A stretch of DNA of 12,990 nucleotides from Burkholderiales bacterium. GTDB taxonomy: Bacteria > Pseudomonadota > Gammaproteobacteria > Burkholderiales > Burkholderiaceae. The stretch covers positions 1 through 12,990 of the forward strand of contig CAHJWV010000394.1 of the NCBI GenBank assembly GCA_903643055.1, read 5' to 3'. The translations under genes and the position numbers were made by a program. Of the stretch, positions 1 through 6,496 are shown piece after piece (position 1 is the stretch's first letter; every line of letters begins with the position of its first letter). Under the pieces are notes generated by a model. It was not told the origin of the DNA. It worked only from the letters and a program-made list of their open reading frames with translations, and ran no database searches.

Positions 1-3000
1 GACCACGCCTTCGGCGGTGGTCATCGTCATCTTGCGATTAACACGGTCGTGCTGGTAAGTCACCCCGTTGCCCTGCGCACCGGTGTACTGCTGCAGCACT
101 TGGTCGAACGCGTCATACACCGTGGTGTGCTGGGCCAGGCTCGCATCGGTCACGACGACCTTGCGGCCGCTGTCGGGCTTGCCGTCGTTCTTCTGGTAGT
201 CGATCGTGCTGCGCTGCTGGCGGGCATCCACCGTGGCCGTCACGCGGCCGAAGGCGTCGTATTCGCTGCGCGTGATGGCGTTGAGGCCCGGCGCATCGAG
301 CTGGGTGCTCGTCAGCCAACCCCGGCGGTCGTACAGCAGATCGGTCTGCAAACGCCGGGTCGTGTCGACATCGGCCAGCGATTGCTTGCGCTGGCCGAAG
401 GCGGTGTATTGGTAGTCGACCGTCTGGTTCAGTGCGTCGATCGCCTTTTGCACCTGGCTGCGGCGGTCGTAGACCGAACGGGTCTGAACGTCTTGTGCGG
501 CATCGCTGAGCGCGCTGACCTTGGCGGTCAATGCAGCCGTCAGCAAGCCGCCTTCCAACGCCACCGCGTCGGCCACGGCCAGGCGCTTCGCATAGACGGT
601 GCTGCTGTTCGCATCGCCGAAGGTGTTGTAGCCGACCTGCCGGACTTCCCCGCCCTGCTCGGTCTTCAGGATGCTGAGCACCTGCCGGCCTTCGGCATCG
701 TAGTAATAGACCGTGGTGCTGCCACGCGCATCGACCGCCTTGATGCGCCGCCCGCTCTTGTCGTAGCTGTAGCTGCTGCCGTAGCTCTTCCAGAGGGCGT
801 CGATCTCGGCCTGCGTCTGCGTGCCGACCAGCTTGATCGCGCCTTCGGCACTCAGCTCGGCGATCAACCGGCCCTGGGCGTCATAGCGCGCGTTGAAGGT
901 GCGCACTTCCGGCTGGCCCTGGGCCTTGACCGTGCTCGTCAGGTTGCCGACGCTGTCGTACACGTACTGCGTGATCGTGCCATCGGACGTGGTTTCCAGG
1001 CTGACGCGCCCAAGTTCGTCGTGTTTCCAGGTGATGCTGAGATCGGCCGGCGTCGAGGCCGGGCGAATGCCCAGCAGGCTGCTCTTCGAGGTGACGGCCA
1101 CCGCCACCGCCTTGGCATAGCGAACGCTTTGCTGGCGCAGGCCGGCGGGGTCGTAGGCGGTCTCGGTCAGGTAGCCTTCGGGGTCGATTTCTCCCACGAC
1201 CAAACCCCGGCCGTCATACAGCCAGACGCTGCGCTGGTCATCGGCGTTGACGGCGGGGATCAGTTCGGCCAGCGGGCCACTGACGCGCTTGCTGGCGTCG
1301 GTGGCCGTGGCGTAGGCGATCTTTTCGGTCAGACGGCCCGCGCGGTCATAGCGCAGCTCGGTCAGATAGCCTTCCGCATCGACAGTTGCCATCAGCAGGC
1401 CGTCGGCGCTGTAGATCGAACGCGTGCGGCGGTCGTTCAGCGCATCGTCCTTCGGGCGAACGCTGGCCAGCGCGGGGGGCGTGGCCACCGTGGAGCCGGC
1501 CGCAGGCGCAATGCGGGTGATGGCCGAGCGCGTGGCATAGGCCCGGGTCCACAAGACGCGCGACAAGCCGTCGTAAGCCGTTTCCGTCACCGCGCCATCG
1601 GCATCCTGGGTGCCGACCAGGCGCCCGGCTTGGTCAAAAAATTGGGTGGCAATGCGGTCGCGCGCCACATCGGCCGCGGGCCGCAGTTCGGCCAGCGTCT
1701 TCTGCACCGGCAAGCCAGCGGCATCGACCAGGCTGGCCAGCGCCGCCGCGCTCAAGGGCGTTGCGTACTGGATGCGCTGCACCAGGTGGCCGGCAGCGTC
1801 GTGGATGGATTCGGTGACGCGCCCGCTCGCGCTGATGTCGGCGGCAATGCGGCCAGAGGGGTCGTAGAGCATCCAGCTGCGCAAGCCGGTCGGGTCTTGC
1901 GTCATCACCGGGCGGTCCAGTGCGTCGTAGAAATAACGCGTTTCGCCCAGCGTGACCTTGTCCTTGATCTGCGTCGAGGTGATCAAGCGGCCCGCCGCAT
2001 CGCGGGTGCTGACCACGCTCAGGCCATTGGCCAGTTGCAGCGTGGTCTGCATGCCAGCGTCGTTGTACAGCGTGACGGTGCCGACCTGCTTCGCATCGGT
2101 CGTCAGGATCACGCGGTTCAGGCCGTCGTAGGCCGTTGCCGTGGTGTTGTGATTGGCATCGATGGTTTGCAGCAGGCGCCCGAATGCATCGCGCACGAAG
2201 GTCTGCTGGCTCTCGCCGCCGTACACCACTTCCGCGCCGTTGACGGTGTTCGCGCTGTAGGTCTTGGTGGCCGCCACCTGGCCGCGCAGGTCGTAGTCGT
2301 TGACGGTGCGCTGAACCGCGGCGCGGTCGGCCACGCTGAGTGCGCTCGCCCAGGCCGTCATGCCCGCCAGGGTGGCAGCGCCTGCCGCCACGTAAGCCGC
2401 GTTGATGTATTGCGTGCTGACGGTTTGCTGGCCCAGTGCGTTGTATTCGTACTGCGTCACCCGGCCTTCCGGGCTGACCGCAAAGCGCAGGCGCCGCAGG
2501 CTGCCCGCGCCGGTGTCGTAGACGTACTGGGTCTTGATTTCGCCACTGGGCAGGCCCGATTTGTCGGCACCGTCCGGATCCGGCAACAGATAGCCGGTGT
2601 CGCTGCTCAGCCGGTTGGCCGCGTCATAGGCGAAGTCATGCACATTGCCTGCGGCGTCGGTGCTGCGGGTCAATGCGCCATTGGCGTTGTAGGCGAAAGT
2701 CGTGACTTCGCCCTTGGCGTTCTTGCTGGTGGCCAGGTCGCCTTTGCCATTGGCGCTGTAGGTGAAGCTTTGCTTGAAAGCCGCCCCGCCTTGCGCCGCG
2801 CCACTGATCTCGGTCAAGCGCTGCGCCGCGTCGTAGGCGAGGACCGTGGTCTGCTTCAGCGGGTCGGTGACCGTGGTCTTGTTGGTCACGGTGTCATAAG
2901 CGAACGCGGTGACGCGCGTGAGCGCGTCCGTCACGGTCTTGACCCGGCCATCGTCGTAATAGGCGATGTCGAGCTTGCTGCCGTCGCTTTGCGCGACCTG

Positions 3001-3846
3001 GCTGACGCGGCCTGCGGCGTTGTAGTCATAAGAGACCACATAGACCTTGCCGTCCGTCACCGCGTTGTCTTGCGGGCTGAGGTCGGTGGTGACCTTGCTC
3101 AGGCGGCCATCGGCGCGGTAGGTGTAGCTCACGCGCGAACGCGTGACCGCCACACCCGCTTCGTTCTTGTTGCTCGTGACCAGCTTTTTGAGCTGCTTGG
3201 TGGCGCTGTCGTAAGTCAGCGTCAGCGTTTCATCGGCTGCGGCAGCACCTGCCTTCCACGAGCTGATGGTCGAGATCAGGCCGGTCGTCGCGTCGTACGC
3301 CACCTTGATCGCATGACCTTCGGGGTCGGTGACTTGCGCCAGGCGGTAGTTCGAAGCCACCGACTCTTGCGCATAGGTTTCGCTGATGCCGGTATCGCCA
3401 TCGACCCATCGGGCCGTCTTGGTGGCTGCATCCACAGTCAGGGTGTCGTACGCCCCCGAACCATCGGTCGAGACGTAGCGCGTGCCGTCGAAGCTGTACT
3501 TGGCCTCGAAGCCATCGGCCTCGATGCGGCTGAGCGTGCTGCCTGCGGTGTTCAGCGTGCCGCTGGTCAGGCTGATGCGCCGGTAGTAGCCCATGCGCCA
3601 GCCGTCGCCGTTGTCGCCGTCCCACACGCCTTGGCTGTTGTAGGTGCGCAGCAAGCTGGCATCGGGCCCGATGCCGACTAGGTATTCATCCAGTTGCTGG
3701 ATGACGAGGTTGCCGTTGGCCGCGTTGACGCTGACCGATTCGCCCGCCTGCCCCGTGCTCGACTGGCCGATCTCGCCCTCCGCACCGACGGTGCTCTTGG
3801 ATGTATTGACCAGCCCCGCCCCACTCCCTGTCACCACTGCAATCAT
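1..3846 (-). CDS. Large RHS/YD-repeat protein, 5' part of the gene, open at the left edge
   Basis: The minus-strand frame starting at ATG 3846-3844 runs 1282 codons to base 1 with no stop, so the C-terminal part lies outside the window. GGAG at 3857-3854 sits 7 bases before the ATG and supports this start. Residues 1-235 form a non-repeat head with no Sec signal peptide; it includes RTYNSQG near residue 68 and GWRMGYYRR soon after, a head I associate with large RHS proteins. From about residue 239 (YTYRADGRL) onward the protein is YD repeats of the form YDxxGR, many of them exact, such as YDAAQRL, YDAANRL and YDAQGRL. In known RHS proteins such repeats build a hollow beta shell that encloses a variable C-terminal domain, often a toxin. 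Here the core end and any toxin or immunity gene are off the window, so the function is unassigned. It is divergent from the flagellar operon. The RHS assignment is firm; a toxin role is inference. Confidence 0.93.
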   Translation of the reverse strand, partial: MIAVVTGSGAGLVNTSKSTVGAEGEIGQSSTGQAGESVSVNAANGNLVIQQLDEYLVGIGPDASLLRTYNSQGVWDGDNGDGWRMGYYRRISLTSGTLNTAGSTLSRIEADGFEAKYSFDGTRYVSTDGSGAYDTLTVDAATKTARWVDGDTGISETYAQESVASNYRLAQVTDPEGHAIKVAYDATTGLISTISSWKAGAAAADETLTLTYDSATKQLKKLVTSNKNEAGVAVTRSRVSYTYRADGRLSKVTTDLSPQDNAVTDGKVYVVSYDYNAAGRVSQVAQSDGSKLDIAYYDDGRVKTVTDALTRVTAFAYDTVTNKTTVTDPLKQTTVLAYDAAQRLTEISGAAQGGAAFKQSFTYSANGKGDLATSKNAKGEVTTFAYNANGALTRSTDAAGNVHDFAYDAANRLSSDTGYLLPDPDGADKSGLPSGEIKTQYVYDTGAGSLRRLRFAVSPEGRVTQYEYNALGQQTVSTQYINAAYVAAGAATLAGMTAWASALSVADRAAVQRTVNDYDLRGQVAATKTYSANTVNGAEVVYGGESQQTFVRDAFGRLLQTIDANHNTTATAYDGLNRVILTTDAKQVGTVTLYNDAGMQTTLQLANGLSVVSTRDAAGRLITSTQIKDKVTLGETRYFYDALDRPVMTQDPTGLRSWMLYDPSGRIAADISASGRVTESIHDAAGHLVQRIQYATPLSAAALASLVDAAGLPVQKTLAELRPAADVARDRIATQFFDQAGRLVGTQDADGAVTETAYDGLSRVLWTRAYATRSAITRIAPAAGSTVATPPALASVRPKDDALNDRRTRSIYSADGLLMATVDAEGYLTELRYDRAGRLTEKIAYATATDASKRVSGPLAELIPAVNADDQRSVWLYDGRGLVVGEIDPEGYLTETAYDPAGLRQQSVRYAKAVAVAVTSKSSLLGIRPASTPADLSITWKHDELGRVSLETTSDGTITQYVYDSVGNLTSTVKAQGQPEVRTFNARYDAQGRLIAELSAEGAIKLVGTQTQAEIDALWKSYGSSYSYDKSGRRIKAVDARGSTTVYYYDAEGRQVLSILKTEQGGEVRQVGYNTFGDANSSTVYAKRLAVADAVALEGGLLTAALTAKVSALSDAAQDVQTRSVYDRRSQVQKAIDALNQTVDYQYTAFGQRKQSLADVDTTRRLQTDLLYDRRGWLTSTQLDAPGLNAITRSEYDAFGRVTATVDARQQRSTIDYQKNDGKPDSGRKVVVTDASLAQHTTVYDAFDQVLQQYTGAQGNGVTYQHDRVNRKMTMTTAEGVV
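1012..1854 (-). repeat. Four tandem 65-76-residue super-repeats within the RHS protein
   Basis: Residues 665-945 of the RHS protein divide into four consecutive units of 76, 75, 65 and 65 residues, at 1854-1627, 1626-1402, 1401-1207 and 1206-1012. Each starts with G. Each then shows D at unit position 8, G at 11, TE at 14-15 and a D at 19 (YD at 18-19 in units 2-4, HD in unit 1). All four have YA at 30-31, followed by an extra stretch of 14-25 residues, then RPA, RPK, IPA or RPA, and finally a second YD-like strand. Ordinary YD repeats are about 20 residues, so each unit is a YD pair with an enlarged loop. The units differ enough at the DNA level to be old duplications. Confidence 0.75.
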
Positions 3847-4084
3847 TGTTTTGCTCCACTTGAGGTCATCTCTGCCTGGATAAATCACCGTGGAGCGGGC
3901 GATGTTTAGCGGGCAACACAAATAGTTACTCAAAAGTGGCGCATGGCGGCGAGTGCTTTCTTGCGATCGCCTGCTGCGCCAAGCTGCGGAGTTCAACAAG
4001 AGCGAATCCCCGCTCCAAGCTGAAAACCCGGCAGATCGATCGACGTCAACCTTTGTTTGTCCATCCCCCACATGGCCGATAAGG

Positions 4085-4113
4085 TTGATACGCTAATTTC
4101 GGAACAATACAAT
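4085..4113 (+). promoter_or_regulatory. Predicted sigma70-type promoter of the flagellar operon
   Basis: TTGATA at 4085-4090 (5 of 6 to TTGACA) is separated by exactly 17 bases from TACAAT at 4108-4113 (5 of 6 to TATAAT). It points toward fliQ and lies in the AT-richer part of the intergenic region, with no competing match as good nearby. Transcription would start near 4120, giving a leader of about 200 bases. A housekeeping-type promoter fits early expression of export-gate genes. The prediction rests on sequence alone. Confidence 0.6.
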
Positions 4114-4181
4114 TTCACGAAATCAGGGAGGGAGGCGTCGATCACAGCGCAGCCCGGTCACTAAAAAAAAGATAAGTACCC

Positions 4182-4200
4182 AAGCAGCGAAACGTTGCTT
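4182..4200. repeat. Short inverted repeat in the fliQ leader
   Basis: AAGCAGCG (4182-4189) and CGTTGCTT (4193-4200) can pair as an 8-base stem with one G-U pair around an AAA loop. It lies in the predicted 5' leader of the flagellar transcript. No T run follows on the plus strand, so it is not a rightward intrinsic terminator. On the minus strand a run of eight T comes 11 bases after the stem, which is too far for a typical terminator. It could be a leader hairpin or a protein-binding site. Confidence 0.4.
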
Positions 4201-4326
4201 ACCGAAGGCCAGGATCGATGTCACACCATTACCGCTGCAGCCCGTGGGTGCTGCGCGGCTTCTTTATTACGCATATTTGCCGTCCCGCCGAACCGGTTTC
4301 GCGCCAGGGCCTGGTGGCGGTCGATC

Positions 4327-4593
4327 ATGAGCAATGACATCGCCTTGCAACTGCTGGCCGAGCTGTTTCAGCTCGCGCTGCTGCTGTGCGCACCCTTGCT
4401 GGGAGTGATCCTGGTCGTCGGCCTGATCGTCAGCGTCTTGCAGGTGGTCACGCAGGTGCAAGACCCTTCGATTGCGTTCGTTCCCAAACTGGTGACCTTC
4501 GCGATCGCACTGGTGCTGCTCGCGCCCTGGATGCTGGGCCGCCTGACGGCCTACGCCACCGCGCTGCTGTCGCGTTTGTCGAGCTTTGCATGA
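4327..4593 (+). CDS. fliQ: Flagellar export gate protein FliQ
   Basis: FliQ is a small inner-membrane subunit of the flagellar type III export gate, assembling with FliP and FliR into the pore. The 88-residue product matches the usual length of about 89. Two hydrophobic segments (about residues 16-40 and 55-75) flank a central loop with VVTQVQDPSIAFVPK, which corresponds to the family's ATQI...FIPK region. PWML near residue 67 is also typical. The start at ATG 4327 is chosen by family length; the frame is open upstream to a TTG at 4195, but that extension is Arg/Cys-rich and unlike FliQ. The ribosome-binding site is weak (GGTGG). It is the first flagellar gene of the unit, and its usual upstream partner fliP is not present. 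Its stop overlaps the fliR start. Confidence 0.95.
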   Translation: MSNDIALQLLAELFQLALLLCAPLLGVILVVGLIVSVLQVVTQVQDPSIAFVPKLVTFAIALVLLAPWMLGRLTAYATALLSRLSSFA

Positions 4594-5405
4594 TGGGCGA
4601 TCTCGACAGCGTGGGCAGCGCCACGGCCGCTTTGCTCGCATGCGGCCCCGCAGACCTGAGCCCCTGGCTCGTGGGCGTGATGCTGCTGTCGATCCGGTTG
4701 AGCGTGGCGATGGCCTTGTCGCCGGTGATGACGGCCTTCGGCATTCCAACGGCGGCGCGGCTGGTGCTGGTCTTCATGTTGTCGGCCTTGGCGATGTCGA
4801 ATTCAACGCCGGCGGCACCGTTCGCACCGGTGATGGCATCCGTCGATCACTTCATCTCGGCCGCAGCGGCAGAGCTGTTTCTCGGCATGCTGCTGGGCCT
4901 GGGCGTGCAGGTGGCGATGGCCGCCTTCGCGGTGGCCGGCCGCATCCTTGATGTGCAGATCGGGTTTGGCATCGGCTCGGTGTTTGACCCGGTCACGCGG
5001 TCGAGCCAGAACGTGATGGGTTCGCTGATGAGCCTCGTCGGGGTCACGCTGTTCTTCATCGCCGATGCGCACCTCTCGCTGGCAGCCATGTTGTCTGCAT
5101 CGCTGAACCCTTTTCCGATCGGGCAGTGGCCTTCGTTCGGCGACCCGCTGCCGATCGTGACAGCCACAGGAAGCATGTTCGCGCTCGGGCTGGCCCTGGC
5201 CGCGCCGGTGGCAATCACGCTGGTGCTGACCGACTTGTTCGTCGGCATTGCCTCGCGCAACATGCCGCAGATCAATGTGCTGGTGCTCAGCATTCCGCTC
5301 AAGGTATTGATCGCCTATTTCGTGCTGGCGCTGTCGGTGCGCGCCTGGAGCCCCATCACGCAGCGCCTGTTCGGCCTGGTGGGCGATGTCCTGGGGGCGC
5401 GCTGA
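4590..5405 (+). CDS. fliR: Flagellar export gate protein FliR
   Basis: FliR is a polytopic inner-membrane protein that completes the FliP-FliQ-FliR export pore. The product is 271 residues, near the usual 260, with about six hydrophobic segments. Family-like regions include the first membrane segment ending in SPVMTAFGIPTAARL, the loop GFGIGSVFDPVT with QNVMGSL, and the C-terminal FVGIASRNMPQINVLVLSIPLK, which is the most diagnostic part. Two in-frame ATGs are adjacent (4590 and 4593), so the protein begins MM or M. The first overlaps the fliQ stop by 4 bases, which suggests translational coupling. The stop at 5403-5405 shares one base with the flhB start. The family call is secure; only the exact start is open. 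Confidence 0.95.
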   Translation: MMGDLDSVGSATAALLACGPADLSPWLVGVMLLSIRLSVAMALSPVMTAFGIPTAARLVLVFMLSALAMSNSTPAAPFAPVMASVDHFISAAAAELFLGMLLGLGVQVAMAAFAVAGRILDVQIGFGIGSVFDPVTRSSQNVMGSLMSLVGVTLFFIADAHLSLAAMLSASLNPFPIGQWPSFGDPLPIVTATGSMFALGLALAAPVAITLVLTDLFVGIASRNMPQINVLVLSIPLKVLIAYFVLALSVRAWSPITQRLFGLVGDVLGAR

Positions 5406-6496
5406 TGGCCGGTGAATCCAGCGACCTCGATCGCAACGAAGCCGCCACCGTCCACAAGCTGCAAAAGGCGCACGAGCAAGGCTCGATCGTCAAAAGCGCG
5501 GAAGTGAGCTTTGCCGTGCTGCTGATGGCGGCCACGGCTTGCGCCTTCGGCCTGGGCGAAGGCAAGTTGCGGCAAGCCAGTGAATTGCTGGCCCGCGGCC
5601 TGGCCGCCAGTGGCCGCGGCTCGCTGAGCCCGGAAGGCTTGCTGGGCCTGAGCTCTGCGCTGGCCGGCTTGGCGGCGCAACTCGCAGCGCCCTTCTTGTT
5701 CGTGTTCTGGACGGCAGCCGCATTGAGCGGCGCACTGCAGGCACGCGGCGTGTTCAGCACGCACCCTTTGCAGCCCGACTTCTCACGCCTGAGCCCCGGC
5801 AAGGGCCTGAAGCGCCTGTTCTCGATGAAGTCATGGGTCGACCTGCTGCGCAACAGCTTCAAGCTGGCGGTGATGGCCACGGCCGCAGCAATCTGGGGCC
5901 GCCACCACCTGCCGCAGCTGATCGCAATGCAGTCCGCCTCCGGCCGCGCGCAGGCGCACGCGGCGCTGGAGTTGATCGGCAGCATGCTGGGCCTGGCGGC
6001 CGGTTTGTTCATCGTGTTCGCTGTCATCGAGTGGATGCTGAACCGCTGGGAATTTGCGCGCCAGATGCGCATGTCCAAACGAGAGATCAAGGACGAGCAC
6101 AAGGAGCGCGAAGGCGACCCGCGCATCAAGTCGCGCCTGCGCGAGCTGCGGATGGAATGGCTGCGCCGCACCCGCTCATTGGCCCAAGTCAAAAACGCCG
6201 ATGTGCTGCTGACCAACCCGACCCATTACGCCGTGGCCCTGCAATACCGCCACGGCGACATGCCCGCGCCCGTTGTCATCGCCAAGGGCGCGGGCGAGCT
6301 GGCACTGCGCATGCGCGAAGAAGCCCGCCGCCGCAACGTGCCGGTGGTCGAGAACCCGCCACTGGCGCGCGCCCTCTTTGGCTTGCCGGGCAGCGACGCG
6401 ATGGTTCCGCAAGCGCACTTCCATGACGTCGCGCGCATCCTGCGTTGGGTCTATGCCGCGCGCCGGCAAGCGGCGTTCACACGAGCTTCCGCATGA
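5405..6496 (+). CDS. flhB: Flagellar export switch protein FlhB
   Basis: FlhB is the inner-membrane export component whose cytoplasmic domain cleaves itself and switches export from rod/hook to filament substrates. The product is 363 residues (enteric FlhB is about 383). Four hydrophobic segments lie in the first 220 residues, then a charged linker (KREIKDEHKEREGDP), then the autocleavage motif NPTH at residues 271-274, within LLTNPTHYAVAL. Downstream, VIAKGAGELALRMRE and ENPPLARALF are typical of the cleaved C-terminal part. The N-terminus is divergent: where the family usually has TEAPT...KAREEG, this protein has NEAAT...KAHEQG. The start ATG shares its A with the fliR TGA, preceded by a G-run at 5393-5397, and the stop overlaps flhA by 4 bases. 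The NPTH site suggests an active protein. Confidence 0.96.
   Translation: MAGESSDLDRNEAATVHKLQKAHEQGSIVKSAEVSFAVLLMAATACAFGLGEGKLRQASELLARGLAASGRGSLSPEGLLGLSSALAGLAAQLAAPFLFVFWTAAALSGALQARGVFSTHPLQPDFSRLSPGKGLKRLFSMKSWVDLLRNSFKLAVMATAAAIWGRHHLPQLIAMQSASGRAQAHAALELIGSMLGLAAGLFIVFAVIEWMLNRWEFARQMRMSKREIKDEHKEREGDPRIKSRLRELRMEWLRRTRSLAQVKNADVLLTNPTHYAVALQYRHGDMPAPVVIAKGAGELALRMREEARRRNVPVVENPPLARALFGLPGSDAMVPQAHFHDVARILRWVYAARRQAAFTRASA

Larger units (their letters stand above)
3847..4326. other. Divergent intergenic region between the RHS gene and the flagellar operon
   Basis: This 480-base stretch has no convincing gene on either strand and is visibly richer in A and T than its neighbours. 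It contains the ribosome-binding site of the leftward RHS gene (3854-3857), a rightward sigma70-like promoter (4085-4113), an isolated GCCGATAA (4075-4082), a run of eight A (near 4163-4170), a short inverted repeat (4182-4200) and the palindrome AACCGGTT (4291-4298). The leader from the predicted transcription start to fliQ is about 200 bases. I see no recognisable remnant of fliP, fliN or fliO and no clear leftward promoter. Confidence 0.7.

Noticed and set aside
49..3681. A 1210-codon open frame on the plus strand
   Set aside because: It lies antisense to the RHS repeats, which explain the whole stretch. Its product is a monotonous Val/Ala/Gly/Arg/Gln/Asp mix with no domain, and its length follows from the GC-biased third codon positions of the repeat gene.
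3860..3960. Leftward promoter for the RHS gene
   Set aside because: On the minus strand I found only a TTGAGT with TAAACA at a 19-base spacing, which is too weak to annotate. No sigma54 GG-N10-GC element was seen in the part checked.
4160..4200. Leftward intrinsic terminator (stem at 4182-4200, then a T run on the minus strand)
   Set aside because: Eleven bases separate the stem from the T run, and there is no gene to the right on the minus strand that would need a terminator here.
4195..4326. N-terminal extension of fliQ from TTG 4195, or a small upstream gene
   Set aside because: The extension is Arg- and Cys-rich and unlike any FliQ, and it overlaps the inverted repeat in the leader. The ATG at 4327 gives the exact family length.
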